From contig PGZD01000014.1 of the NCBI GenBank assembly GCA_002843155.1, forward strand, positions 1 through 46,080: a stretch of DNA of 46,080 nucleotides. The letters run 5' to 3'. The position numbers were made by a program, and so were the translations under genes. Every line of letters starts with the position of its first letter. The stretch's first letter is position 1. Below, piece by piece: positions 26,447-35,540 of this stretch. Origin of the DNA: Gammaproteobacteria bacterium HGW-Gammaproteobacteria-3. Lineage in GTDB: Bacteria > Pseudomonadota > Gammaproteobacteria > Methylococcales > Methylomonadaceae. The notes under the pieces were generated by a model, which saw only the letters and a program-made list of their open reading frames with translations, had not been told where the DNA came from and did not search any database.

Positions 26447-29416
26447 ATGAATTTCTTTTTTGGCGTTCATGGGCTATGCTTTCAATGCAAGATTTCAGAA
26501 AAATCAATGTCGTTAAAAATTATAACCGGTTCTCGAAAAGGCTCGGGAATTACTGACAATCAGTCTCAAAACTTCAATATAGCCAGTATGATCCCGTTTT
26601 TATCGACTCAGCCTGCACCGAATCTGCTTTATACCACTTCCTACGAACCTGTCTGGGTTATCATTTCCGTGCTGGTCGCCATACTGGCCGCCTACGCCGA
26701 GTTGAATGCATCCTCGCGCATTGCCCATCAATACAGTACCTTCGATAAACTGATCTGGATAGGTGTTTGCGCCTTCACCTTAGGCGTCGGTATCTGGGCC
26801 ATGCATTTTATTGGCATGATAGCCCTGAAGCTGCCTTGCAGGATTTTTTACGACCCGCTCATTACCCTGGTCTCGATGCTTCCGGGCATTTTAGCCAGCG
26901 GTGTAGCCTTGGGTGTATTGTGGTGCCATGACCACAAACCTTCGTCACAAGGCTTAAGCGCCTTCTTGCTTGGCGGCGGCATTGGCGCCATGCATTATAC
27001 CGGCATGGCGGCGATGCGCATGGAAGGTATGGTGCTCTACAATCCATACGGCTTTATACTATCGCTTGTTGTTGCCGTCGCCTTGTCTTTTTTCGCCCTG
27101 CATGTAAAAAACGCGATGGATTGCCGGAAAAACAGCTGTGATTCACTGATTGCTATTGTTTTAGGGTTGGCGGTGTCGGGCATGCACTACACCGCCATGG
27201 CCGCCACCTATTTTGTCAGAGGCGACAGCAATTCATTGCCGCCAAACGGTTTAACGCCGCATGCGCTGGCCACGCTGGTTACTCTGGCCACCGTTTTCCT
27301 GTCGCTGCTGCTTTTGATCATTGCCGCAGTCTCACGTAACCGGCAGATGACACAAGAGCTTAGAAACAGTGAAGAGCGCTGGAAATTCGCCCTGGAAGGG
27401 GCGGGCGATGGGGTATGGGACTGGAACCTGAAAACGGATGAGACATTATTTTCCAGGCGTTTTAATAACATAATCGGCTATGCCGACGGTGAATTCCCAA
27501 ATAACGGCGGCGCCTGGTTTGAAGCGCTGCACCCGGATGACAAGGATAGAACGGTATCAGCACTACAGGAATATTTGGCGGGCAAAAAGCCGAATTATAC
27601 GGTTGAATTTCGTATGCGCTGCAAGGATGGCGCCTGGAAATGGCTATTGTCCCGAGGCATGCTGGTGAGCCGTGATGCAGAGGATAAACCCTTGCGTATG
27701 ATAGGCACCCATACCGATATTAGCGAGCGTAAGCAAAACGAACTGGAACTCAAAATCGCCGCCATCGCTTTTGAAGCGCAAGAAGGCATCATGATCACCG
27801 ATGCCGACGTAGTGATTGTCCGGGTCAACCAGGCTTTCACCCAAATCACGGGCTTTAGCGCGCAGGAGGCGCTGGGTCAAACGCCGCGTTTTCTCAAATC
27901 CGGTCTCCAGGCGCCGCAGTTCTATTCCGCGTTATGGAAGACCCTTATTGATAAGGGAAGCTGGGCAGGCGAAATCTGGAACAAGAACAAGCAAGGCCAC
28001 AATTATTTACAACATCTTGCCATTACTGCGGTAAAAGATACGGCAGGCTTCGTCAGCCACTATGTCGCGACGCTGTCGGACAGCACCATGAACAAGGCGG
28101 CGGCAGAAGAAATTCAGCGTCTGGCTTTTTATGACCCATTGACGGGTTTGCCTAACAGGCGTTTGCTGCAAGAGCGCTTGCAGCAAACGCTGATCGCCTG
28201 TAAACGCAGCGGTCAACAGGGCGCCTTGCTGTTTATCGACATGGATCATTTCAAAATACTCAATGACACGCTCGGTCATGACCAGGGCGATTTACTGTTG
28301 CAACAGGTTGCCGAACGCCTGCTTAGCTGTGTCCGCAGAGGCGATACCGTAGCCCGGCAAGGGGGCGATGAGTTTGTCGTCATTCTGGAAAATTTGAATT
28401 CTCAGACCCTTGAAGCGGCGGTGCAGGCTGAAACGGTTGGCGCCAAGATTTTATTCGCACTCAGCCGGCCGTATCAACTTGCCGGGCACGAATACTTCTG
28501 CACATCGAGTATCGGCGCGGTAGTGTTCAATGATGAGCCGGTTCGGGATGATCTATTTAAGCAAGTGGACATAGCCTTGTATCAAGCCAAGACTTCGGGA
28601 CGCAATGTCTTGCGTTTTTTCAATCCCGACATGCAGGTGGCTATTAACGCCCGGATGGCGCTGGAGAAAGACTTGCGTCAGGCTTTGGCGGCTTACCAGT
28701 TCGAGCTGTTTTTTCAGCCGCAAATGAGTGACGGCTTATCTTTAACCGGCGCCGAAGTTTTGCTTCGTTGGCGCCATCCCAAGCGTGGCTTGGTATCACC
28801 CGTTGAATTTATCCCGCTGGCTGAGGAAACCGGGTTGATCGTGGCCATGGGTCAATGGGTGCTGGAACAGGCGTGTGCGCAAATCAAAAAGTGGGCGGAC
28901 AGCGATACAACCTGCAATTTGCAACTGGCCGTCAACGTCAGCGCCAGCCAGTTCCGTCAGCCTGATTTTGTCGAACAAGTACGCCGGATATTGCAGGAGC
29001 AAGCCATCGATCCGAAACGGCTCAAGCTGGAGTTGACAGAGTCACTGGTTCTGGACAATGTCGATGACACCATCGGCAAAATGCACAGGTTAAAAGGCAT
29101 CGGCGTGCGTTTTTCGATGGATGATTTCGGCACCGGTTATTCATCGCTGTCGAGCCTTAAAAAATTGCCGCTCGATCAGCTCAAGATCGATCAAAGTTTT
29201 ATCCGTGATATTGCTTACGATGCCGATAGCGCCACGATTGTGCAGACGATTATCGCGATGGGCCTTAATCTGGGCATGGAAGTGATTGCCGAAGGTGTGG
29301 AAACTGAACAGCAATACGCATTCCTGAAACAGCATGGTTGCCTGGCTTATCAGGGTTACTTTTTCGGCAAACCCATGCCATTGGCAGAGTTTGAACGGTT
29401 CATACAAAATCATTGA
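26447..29416 (+). CDS. MHYT-PAS-PAS-GGDEF-EAL cyclic-di-GMP turnover protein
   Basis: Up to 989 residues. Seven membrane helices with three MHYT motifs (AMHFIGM, AMHYTGM, GMHYTAM) form the N-terminal sensor, followed by two PAS domains (about 305-430 and 430-550), a GGDEF cyclase (about 555-725) and an EAL phosphodiesterase (about 735-985). The cyclase site is intact (GGDEF near 639-643) and carries an inhibitory RxxD motif (RRGD) five residues upstream. EAL residues also look intact (EVLLRW, NVSASQF, LELTES, DDFGTGYSS, LKIDQSF, EGVET), so both activities could exist. The true start may be the ATG at 26507 or 26588, nearer the first helix; none has a good ribosome site. MHYT domains are proposed to sense gases through copper. 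Confidence 0.93.
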   Translation: MNFFFGVHGLCFQCKISEKSMSLKIITGSRKGSGITDNQSQNFNIASMIPFLSTQPAPNLLYTTSYEPVWVIISVLVAILAAYAELNASSRIAHQYSTFDKLIWIGVCAFTLGVGIWAMHFIGMIALKLPCRIFYDPLITLVSMLPGILASGVALGVLWCHDHKPSSQGLSAFLLGGGIGAMHYTGMAAMRMEGMVLYNPYGFILSLVVAVALSFFALHVKNAMDCRKNSCDSLIAIVLGLAVSGMHYTAMAATYFVRGDSNSLPPNGLTPHALATLVTLATVFLSLLLLIIAAVSRNRQMTQELRNSEERWKFALEGAGDGVWDWNLKTDETLFSRRFNNIIGYADGEFPNNGGAWFEALHPDDKDRTVSALQEYLAGKKPNYTVEFRMRCKDGAWKWLLSRGMLVSRDAEDKPLRMIGTHTDISERKQNELELKIAAIAFEAQEGIMITDADVVIVRVNQAFTQITGFSAQEALGQTPRFLKSGLQAPQFYSALWKTLIDKGSWAGEIWNKNKQGHNYLQHLAITAVKDTAGFVSHYVATLSDSTMNKAAAEEIQRLAFYDPLTGLPNRRLLQERLQQTLIACKRSGQQGALLFIDMDHFKILNDTLGHDQGDLLLQQVAERLLSCVRRGDTVARQGGDEFVVILENLNSQTLEAAVQAETVGAKILFALSRPYQLAGHEYFCTSSIGAVVFNDEPVRDDLFKQVDIALYQAKTSGRNVLRFFNPDMQVAINARMALEKDLRQALAAYQFELFFQPQMSDGLSLTGAEVLLRWRHPKRGLVSPVEFIPLAEETGLIVAMGQWVLEQACAQIKKWADSDTTCNLQLAVNVSASQFRQPDFVEQVRRILQEQAIDPKRLKLELTESLVLDNVDDTIGKMHRLKGIGVRFSMDDFGTGYSSLSSLKKLPLDQLKIDQSFIRDIAYDADSATIVQTIIAMGLNLGMEVIAEGVETEQQYAFLKQHGCLAYQGYFFGKPMPLAEFERFIQNH

Positions 29417-29434
29417 GATTGTTTTTGGGTTATT

Positions 29435-29478
29435 CACTGCCCCGTAGGAACCCGATTTACCGGACTCCTACAGCAGTG
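29435..29478 (+). terminator. REP-like palindrome acting as a terminator for the MHYT gene
   Basis: A 44-base dyad 18 bases after the stop codon. CACTGC pairs with GCAGTG outside and GTAGGA with TCCTAC inside, around a CCGATTTACCGG core. A run of seven T follows within 15 bases, as in a rho-independent terminator. The inner part matches the repeat at 35510-35531 in sequence, so this may be a dispersed element used as a terminator. Confidence 0.65.
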
Positions 29479-29516
29479 AAAAGGTTTTTTTGGATTTCCA
29501 ACGGCGGCCAAAACGC

Positions 29517-30476
29517 ATGAACAAGATCTTGATTACCGGCGCGACCGGTCAAATAGGCTCCGAATTGACACCGCTATTACGGCAGCGCCATGGCGCGGAC
29601 AATGTCATTGGCGTCGATCAACGCCCGCCACGCGACCCGGCGATTGCAGCAGGCGGGCCTTTCCATGAGCTGGATATCCGGGATGCGACAGCTCTGGAAC
29701 GGATTGTCCGGGAAAACAAAATCGATACCGTGTTTCATCTGGCGGCGCTGTTGTCGGCCACCGCCGAGGCCGATCCGCAAATGGCCTGGGATATCAATAT
29801 GAACGGCTTGCTCACCATCCTGGAAATAGCGCGTAAATATTGCTGCGCGGTGTTTTTCCCGAGTTCGATCGGCGCTTTCGGGCCGCAAACGCCGCCGGAA
29901 AACACGCCGCAGGATACCATCCAGCGCCCGGACACTATGTACGGCATTACCAAAGTTGTCGGCGAATTGCTCTGTGATTATTATCACAAACATTATGGCG
30001 TCGATACCCGAGGCTTGAGATTTCCGGGCCTGATTTCCTATAAAACGCCGCCGGGCGGCGGCACTACCGATTATGCCGTGGAAATGTTCCATGCCGCCGC
30101 CCGGGGGCACGGTTACTCTTGTTTTTTAAAACCCGATACCCGCCTCGATATGATGTATATGCCGGATGCTCTGGCTGCAATTTTGCAACTGATGGCGGCC
30201 GATCTCAATCATTTAAGCCACCATAACGCTTTTAATATTACCGCAATGAGCTTCACGCCCGAGCAATTGGCGGCGGCAATAAAAAAACACATTCCGGATT
30301 TTAGCGTGCATTACCGCATTGATCCAATCCGTCAGGCCATCGCCGACTCCTGGCCCCGGCATATGAACGACAGCGCCGCGCGTGAAGAATGGGGTTGGCA
30401 TTCCGAATTTGACTTGGCGGCCATGGTCAGTGATATGCTTGAACACATCTCTTATCCGAAAAGGAGACAAGCATGA
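29517..30476 (+). CDS. tdh: SDR-type L-threonine 3-dehydrogenase
   Basis: Oxidises L-threonine to 2-amino-3-ketobutyrate with NAD. The 319-residue product belongs to the extended short-chain/UDP-galactose-epimerase-like family, not the zinc medium-chain Tdh. NAD motif TGATGQIG lies at about residues 7-14, FPSSIGAFGP is at about 116-125 (catalytic serine region), and MYGITKVVGE at about 141-150 holds the Tyr-x3-Lys pair. I used the ATG at 29517 because an upstream TTG start (29490) would precede the Rossmann strand with nine unneeded residues. The gene overlaps the next by four bases (ATGA), and the next gene encodes the enzyme that consumes its product, which strengthens the assignment. Confidence 0.9.
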   Translation: MNKILITGATGQIGSELTPLLRQRHGADNVIGVDQRPPRDPAIAAGGPFHELDIRDATALERIVRENKIDTVFHLAALLSATAEADPQMAWDINMNGLLTILEIARKYCCAVFFPSSIGAFGPQTPPENTPQDTIQRPDTMYGITKVVGELLCDYYHKHYGVDTRGLRFPGLISYKTPPGGGTTDYAVEMFHAAARGHGYSCFLKPDTRLDMMYMPDALAAILQLMAADLNHLSHHNAFNITAMSFTPEQLAAAIKKHIPDFSVHYRIDPIRQAIADSWPRHMNDSAAREEWGWHSEFDLAAMVSDMLEHISYPKRRQA

Positions 30477-31693
30477 CTTTGGCAAAACTCGAACCGCTGT
30501 TGACCGCTATTGTTAAAAACAAACAGGCGCAAGGACTGGCCAAAAGCGAAGAGAAAATCATCACGGGCTTTACGCCCGAAGGCAATGGTTCAGGGCCGCG
30601 CGTAGTGTTGAAAGGCTACCCGCAACGCCGGTTTTTACGTATGAACGCCAATGTCTATTTGGGATTGGGCGTACATCCCAAAGTTATTGAAGCGGAAATA
30701 CGAGCCACGGAACAATTTGGCATAGGGCCTGGCGCGGTGCGTTTTATCAGCGGTACTTACCAGGCGCATGTGGATCTCGAAGCACAGTTGGCCGCATTTC
30801 ACGGGCGCGAGGCCGGTTTGTTGTTCAGCGCCGCTTATGCCGCGATGATAGGCGTGTTACCGGCGCTGATTGATGAGCACACGGTAGTGATCAGCGATGC
30901 CTTGAATCATAATTGCATCATCAACGCGATACGTCTGGCCAAGCTTGCGGACAAAGCCGTCTATCCCCATGCCGATGTCGTCGCCCTGGAGCAGTTGCTG
31001 ATAACGCATAAAGGCGGTGCTAAACGCGTCTGCGTGGTCACTGACGGCATTTTCAGTATGCGCGGCGACCATGCGCCCCTTGCGGCCATCAGCGCATGTT
31101 GCAAGCGGCACGAAGCCGACTATGAACAGGGAATCATCACCGTGATTGATGATTCCCACGGCGTCGGCGCAGTGGGAATTAATGGCCGAGGCAGCGAGGA
31201 AATCACCGGAGCCCGGGCCGATATTCTGATTGCGACACTGGGCAAAGCCTTGGGGGTTAATGGGGGTTATGTGGTTTCAAGCCGGGCGGTCATCGATTAT
31301 CTGAAAGAATCGGCCGCATCCTATATTTATTCCAATCCGGTCACGCCGGGCGAAGCGGCGGCGGCGAGCGCGGCGCTAAGTCTTCTGGATAGCCCGGAAG
31401 GCCGGGCCTTGCTGGCGCATATCCGGCATTTGGCGGCAAGGCTCAGAAGCGGACTGACGCAAGCCGGTTTTACCACGCTGCCGGGCGAGCATCCCATCGT
31501 TCCTTTGTTAATCCGTGATACCGCCAAAACCGAAGCGCTGGTGCGGCATTTGTTTGATCATGACATTCTGGCGACCGGCTTGAATTATCCGGTCGTCGCC
31601 CAGGGCGAGCAGGAAATCAGGCTGCAAATTTCAGCCCTGCACACCGAACAGGATATCGATTATCTGCTGACCGTTTTAAAGCGTTTTGCTTAA
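30473..31693 (+). CDS. kbl: Glycine C-acetyltransferase (2-amino-3-ketobutyrate CoA ligase)
   Basis: A 406-residue PLP enzyme of the alpha-oxoamine synthase family. It splits 2-amino-3-ketobutyrate with CoA to glycine and acetyl-CoA, completing threonine breakdown begun by the upstream dehydrogenase. GPGAVRFISGTYQAHVDLE (about 84-102) and DDSHGVGAVG (about 223-232) are typical of the family. The PLP lysine is in ATLGKALGVNGGY (K about 256). A strong ribosome site (AAAGGAGACAAGC) precedes the ATG, which overlaps the dehydrogenase stop. Serine palmitoyltransferase-like or ALA synthase-like activities share the fold, but the paired dehydrogenase favours Kbl. Confidence 0.9.
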   Translation: MTLAKLEPLLTAIVKNKQAQGLAKSEEKIITGFTPEGNGSGPRVVLKGYPQRRFLRMNANVYLGLGVHPKVIEAEIRATEQFGIGPGAVRFISGTYQAHVDLEAQLAAFHGREAGLLFSAAYAAMIGVLPALIDEHTVVISDALNHNCIINAIRLAKLADKAVYPHADVVALEQLLITHKGGAKRVCVVTDGIFSMRGDHAPLAAISACCKRHEADYEQGIITVIDDSHGVGAVGINGRGSEEITGARADILIATLGKALGVNGGYVVSSRAVIDYLKESAASYIYSNPVTPGEAAAASAALSLLDSPEGRALLAHIRHLAARLRSGLTQAGFTTLPGEHPIVPLLIRDTAKTEALVRHLFDHDILATGLNYPVVAQGEQEIRLQISALHTEQDIDYLLTVLKRFA

Positions 31694-31734
31694 GCGTACC
31701 GCGTCTCAATCGTTAAGACGGGATATATCGGGCT

Positions 31735-32097
31735 TTATTTTTCCGGTTTATTGACCAGTACCTTGTCATCAATAATAAGCTCTGAAATACCGCCTTGCGC
31801 CAGACGCAAAGTGCAGGAGGCTTTTTTGAACTTACCGCTTTCGCCTTCATATTTCAGCGTCAGATAAGTTTCTTTATCGCTTTGGGTGGAGGTGGGGAAG
31901 TACACTTGCTCGCCGGTTTCTTCCAGGATTGCTTTGGGACATTTTTGATTGGCCATGGTTTGCATGGATGAATAGGCCCTGATCATCGAAGCCGATTCCA
32001 TTTCTTCCGTGGATTTTTGCTTATTGACCCCCACCATAATAAATCCGATCACAAAAACACCGATTACGGCCGCCATTAATTTTTGAGTTTCGCTCAT
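31735..32097 (-). CDS. Single-pass membrane or secreted protein of unknown function
   Basis: A 120-residue protein with one hydrophobic segment near the N-terminus (about residues 8-24, AAVIGVFVIGFIMVGV), then a polar domain with two cysteines (ANQKCPKAI, ASCTLRL), which would lie outside the cytoplasm. The start has a ribosome site (GAGGAAGTGAG). No family was recognised. It is convergent with kbl; a weak dyad at about 31702-31720 and a T-rich stretch lie between the two stops. Confidence 0.7.
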   Translation of the reverse strand: MSETQKLMAAVIGVFVIGFIMVGVNKQKSTEEMESASMIRAYSSMQTMANQKCPKAILEETGEQVYFPTSTQSDKETYLTLKYEGESGKFKKASCTLRLAQGGISELIIDDKVLVNKPEK

Positions 32098-32223
32098 CTC
32101 ACTTCCTCATGGTTTTAATTTTATTGCGCGAGTTAACGCTTTTTATTGTTTTTATCCAGAATTCAGGATTCTAAGCGAATATTGCAATAACGGCAACGCC
32201 TGTCAACGCGTGTTGAGTGGAAA

Positions 32224-32760
32224 TTAAAACTCAATACCTTGAGCCGCTTTAATACCCTGACTGAAAGCATGTTTTATCGGGCGCATTTCGGTCACGGTAT
32301 CGGCTGCCGCAATCACCTCGGCGGCGGCATTGCGCCCGGTCAGCACCAGATGCAGCCAGGGCGGCTTGTCCCTGATAATAAAATCGGCAATTTCCTGGCC
32401 GGAAATCCAATTGTAACCGCAACAGTAATTAATTTCGTCCAGCACCACCAGATCATATTCCTGCGACAGTATTTTTTGCTTGCCGAACGCCCATATTTCG
32501 CGGCTGGTTTTTATGTCCTGCTCAGGATTTTTAGTATCCCAGGTAAAGCCGTCGCCCAAAGCGTGCCATTCGATAGTATCAAAGCGTTCGGCGGCTTTTT
32601 GCTCGCCCGTCCGCCATTGTCCTTTAATGAATTGAATGACACAGACTTTCATGCCCCAACCGGCCGCGCGAAATACCATCCCCAAAGCGCTGGAAGATTT
32701 ACCTTTACCTTCGCCGGTGTGGACCAGGACAATGCCGCGCCGTTTCGTTCTTGATTTCAT
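32224..32760 (-). CDS. cobO: Corrinoid adenosyltransferase (CobA/CobO/BtuR type)
   Basis: Transfers adenosyl from ATP to reduced corrinoids to make adenosylcobalamin. The 178-residue product has the P-loop GEGKGKSSSALGMVFRAAG (about residues 16-34), VIQFIKGQW (about 41-49), and the C-terminal DLVVLDEINYCCGYNW and VLTGRNAAAEVIAAADTVTEM that identify the CobA family. The ATG at 32760 is used rather than a TTG at 32775. The latter would overlap the preceding gene's stop. It lies four bases beyond that stop, so it is translationally linked to the HDOD pair. No corrin biosynthesis gene is adjacent. Confidence 0.93.
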   Translation of the reverse strand: MKSRTKRRGIVLVHTGEGKGKSSSALGMVFRAAGWGMKVCVIQFIKGQWRTGEQKAAERFDTIEWHALGDGFTWDTKNPEQDIKTSREIWAFGKQKILSQEYDLVVLDEINYCCGYNWISGQEIADFIIRDKPPWLHLVLTGRNAAAEVIAAADTVTEMRPIKHAFSQGIKAAQGIEF

Positions 32761-32764
32761 GGAT

Positions 32765-34099
32765 TTATGCCGCAAAAAATTTTATCGTTTCGGCAATCTG
32801 CTGTTTTGCATCTTGCAATATTTGTAACGACATTTCCGCCGTTAAAAGTTGATGCTTGAGTTTTTGAAAAGCGGGCAAAGTACTGATCAAAGGTAAATCA
32901 GCGCCGCCTGAAGTGGCCAATAGATTATGAAATTTGGCCAATAGCACAATATCAGTGAGATTTAGTTCCGGCCCGGTGTTTTCAAACCAGTGGTTCGATT
33001 GAAGAGGAATATTCTTGAAGCCATCGGGAAAGTCCCATTTTTCAAGAATGACCGAGCCTAAAGGAGCTTGTAATTCATCAAGGCATTGATCGATGTCGGC
33101 AAAAGTGTAGCTGTCGGCCGACAAACCGTCGGCAAATTTCAATAAAGGCAGAGTCCCGATATTGTGCAACAGTCCTGCCAGCAGCGCTTGTTCCGGTGCG
33201 ACCTGACCGTTAAGCCCCGCCAAAGTATGGCTTATGCTGGAAATTCTGACGCTTTGTATCCAGGTATTCTGAAAACGTTTTTTCAGCTCGGGCTGGGTAC
33301 TTTTGAACAGGTTTTTCATGCTGATTGCGGTGACCAGATTACGCGTGGTTGTTAAACCTATGCGGTTAATGGCGCTATGGCAATTGGTGATGGGCTCGAT
33401 AGTCCGATAAATCGGGCTATTAGCCACCTGAATCAGTTTGGCGGCAATGGCCGGATCCAGGTTGATGATTTTTATTAAATGGGCAATTCCCTGCTCCTGT
33501 TGTATTGCCCGGCGCAGTTTCAATGCGATATCCGGAAAACTGGGGATGGCCAGTTCTTGTTGCGTGCAGTGCTGGTAAAAGCGCTGGTAAAACGGGTTTT
33601 TTTGTAACGCGTCGCTGACTTGCCAGGTGTCATACAATGGATTGACTGTCGGACGATTGAATCTAAGAACATCCTGCGGTACATAAATGAGTGTGACGTG
33701 GGTTTTGGCAATCGCCGTCATAGGGTGAAATTGACCGGTAGCTAAAGGATACAGCGCTTTTAAGGTACCGGCGGTTATTTCCTGTCCCGAATTATTATGA
33801 GTTTCCATGAATACGCTGCCTTTGACAATATAGGCCAATGCGCCCACCTCGGAACCTCGGCTAAAAATGATCGATCCGGCGCTGAAGTTGGCGGTGCGGA
33901 TGCTTAATTGCTGAATTTCCTCTTCCACCAGCAATTGCGCGATGGGCACTAAGCGTTTCAGAAAGGCAATGGGCAAAGTAATGGGCCGCGTTGCAACCAG
34001 CTTGTCGTTATTGTCGGGCGAATTGTCAATTTGGGTTTGCGCGAGTGACGTTGATGCAGCGCTTTTTTCCTTTTTCTTTAAAAAATTCCAGAACGCCAT
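32765..34099 (-). CDS. CAP_ED (cyclic nucleotide-like) plus HDOD domain protein, second of a tandem pair
   Basis: A 444-residue protein. A cNMP-binding-like (CAP_ED) domain (about residues 65-165) is followed by an HDOD domain (about 180-380; IPSFPDIALKLRRAIQ and LIQVANSPIY). The usual phosphate-binding cassette (GE...RxA) of real cNMP sensors is not visible, so nucleotide binding is doubtful. HDOD proteins are non-catalytic HD relatives that often act in c-di-GMP or chemotaxis-type signalling. Its closest visible relative is the gene 18 bases upstream, which has the same layout. The two are near-parallel through the HDOD domain (PDIALKLR, LIQVAN, NRIGL). The last residues lie next to the CobO start. 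Confidence 0.86.
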   Translation of the reverse strand: MAFWNFLKKKEKSAASTSLAQTQIDNSPDNNDKLVATRPITLPIAFLKRLVPIAQLLVEEEIQQLSIRTANFSAGSIIFSRGSEVGALAYIVKGSVFMETHNNSGQEITAGTLKALYPLATGQFHPMTAIAKTHVTLIYVPQDVLRFNRPTVNPLYDTWQVSDALQKNPFYQRFYQHCTQQELAIPSFPDIALKLRRAIQQEQGIAHLIKIINLDPAIAAKLIQVANSPIYRTIEPITNCHSAINRIGLTTTRNLVTAISMKNLFKSTQPELKKRFQNTWIQSVRISSISHTLAGLNGQVAPEQALLAGLLHNIGTLPLLKFADGLSADSYTFADIDQCLDELQAPLGSVILEKWDFPDGFKNIPLQSNHWFENTGPELNLTDIVLLAKFHNLLATSGGADLPLISTLPAFQKLKHQLLTAEMSLQILQDAKQQIAETIKFFAA

Positions 34100-34117
34100 T
34101 TATCACTTCTCGTCTGA

Positions 34118-35398
34118 TTAAGTAGAAAATATTTGTTTTGCTTGCGCGATTTTGACATGAGCGTCATGAATGATACGCAGTGAATTTTCCGGTGAGAGCA
34201 ATACTTGTCCGAGCTTGCTGACGGCTGGAAGTGAAGTGATGGCGGGTAAATACGCCATGCCGGGCTTACCGATTTTGCTGTGAAATTTCGCCAGCATCAC
34301 AATGTCGGTCAAGGTCAGATCATTGCCGTTGTGTCGATACCAGTCGTCGGCGTTGACAGGAATGCCGATCAGTTCTTCGGGAAAATTCCATTCATTCAGG
34401 ATATAAGTGCCGACAGTGCCCTTGACATAGGGCATGGCTTGTATTATTTCCTGCTCGGTGTAGTAATCGGTGGGCAGTTTGGCCGCATAGTTTAAAAACG
34501 GCACCAAACCAATATCGCTGACCAGTCCCGCCAACAGTGCTTCTTCCGGCTTGGCTTTTTGAGTTTCGGCAGCCAGGGCGTAGCAGATACATGAAATATA
34601 GATACTGTGTTTCCAGACTTTATCCATGAGTTTTCTAATCATCGGAACATTGGCCTGAAAAATTTGCTTGAGGCTTAATGTCGTGATCAGATTTTGTGTA
34701 GCTCTCAAACCGATTCTGTTGACTGCATCAAAACAGGTCTTGACGGGATTTCTGGCCAGGTATAAAGGACAATTGGCCACTTGTATCAATTTTGCAGTCA
34801 TGATGGGATCCAATTGAATGATATTGGCGGCGTCAGCAATACCAATATCCGACTGTATCGCTTTTCTCAATTTCAGAGCAATATCCGGCAAGGAGGGCAC
34901 TTCCATATCTTCTTCAAGATAATACTGGGAAAAAGATTGCAATAAGCGACTGTCGGCAAGCTGTTTGGGAAATTTCAAGGTTGTTGAATCTTGAAAAGCC
35001 GGTGGCCGGGCAGTCATTATTGTTTGCGAGACGCGCAAAAGACAGACATCGGTTTTGGCGATGACCGTCAGCGTATGCTTAATGCCGCTGCAAAGCGGGA
35101 ACTTTGCCTGGGGTGTGTCGGCATCCACTTCATACTTTTTTCCGGTGCTATCGGATACGACAACAATGCCTTGCAACAGATAATAGGCGCAATCGTTTTT
35201 TTCGCCTTCGGTAAACAGGGTCGAATTTGCCGGATAAACATCCGCTTTTCTGTCGGTCGCGAAAGCTTGTAATTTTTCCTCGCTCAAACTTCTGATCGGA
35301 ATGAGTGTTTTGAGTCTATCGACAGTGATGGCCGGGGACGTAACGCCACTGCCTGTAGCGCTTTTGTTTCCTGTTTTGAAAAAATTTTTTAAGGACAT
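34118..35398 (-). CDS. CAP_ED plus HDOD domain protein, first of a tandem pair
   Basis: A 426-residue paralogue of the downstream gene. CAP_ED-like domain about 45-150 (NSTLFTEGEKNDCAYYLLQGIVVV), then HDOD about 165-365 (VPSLPDIALKLRKAIQ, LIQVANCPLY, NRIGLRATQNLIT). As in its partner, the cassette needed for cyclic nucleotide contact is not seen. The two proteins have diverged clearly outside the motifs, so they arose by an old duplication and are not just a recent copy. They sit in the order this gene, then 18 bases later its partner, then cobO, as one leftward unit. Function is unknown; a signalling role is an inference from the domains. Confidence 0.86.
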   Translation of the reverse strand: MSLKNFFKTGNKSATGSGVTSPAITVDRLKTLIPIRSLSEEKLQAFATDRKADVYPANSTLFTEGEKNDCAYYLLQGIVVVSDSTGKKYEVDADTPQAKFPLCSGIKHTLTVIAKTDVCLLRVSQTIMTARPPAFQDSTTLKFPKQLADSRLLQSFSQYYLEEDMEVPSLPDIALKLRKAIQSDIGIADAANIIQLDPIMTAKLIQVANCPLYLARNPVKTCFDAVNRIGLRATQNLITTLSLKQIFQANVPMIRKLMDKVWKHSIYISCICYALAAETQKAKPEEALLAGLVSDIGLVPFLNYAAKLPTDYYTEQEIIQAMPYVKGTVGTYILNEWNFPEELIGIPVNADDWYRHNGNDLTLTDIVMLAKFHSKIGKPGMAYLPAITSLPAVSKLGQVLLSPENSLRIIHDAHVKIAQAKQIFST

Positions 35399-35509
35399 GG
35401 CATTTCAGAAAATCACTGGGTTCAGACAGGAAGCTTGAGGACATGCACTTAAATCCATGTAACTACTCAGTCGCTCAGGTTTACCGGGATCAAAGGCGGC
35501 ACATACCCT

Positions 35510-35531
35510 GTAGGAGCCCGATTCATCGGGC
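35510..35531. repeat. REP-like short palindromic unit
   Basis: GTAGGAGCCCGATTCATCGG followed by GC. It shares GTAGGA(A/G)CCCGATT(C/T)A(C/T)CGG with the hairpin at 29435-29478. A GCCCGATTCATCGGGC core makes a self-complementary stem with a 4-base loop. Confidence 0.6.
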
Positions 35532-35540
35532 GACGGGTGC

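Noticed and set aside
31699-31722. Dyad between kbl and the convergent unknown gene
   Set aside because: Only five base pairs plus a mismatch; too weak to call a terminator confidently.
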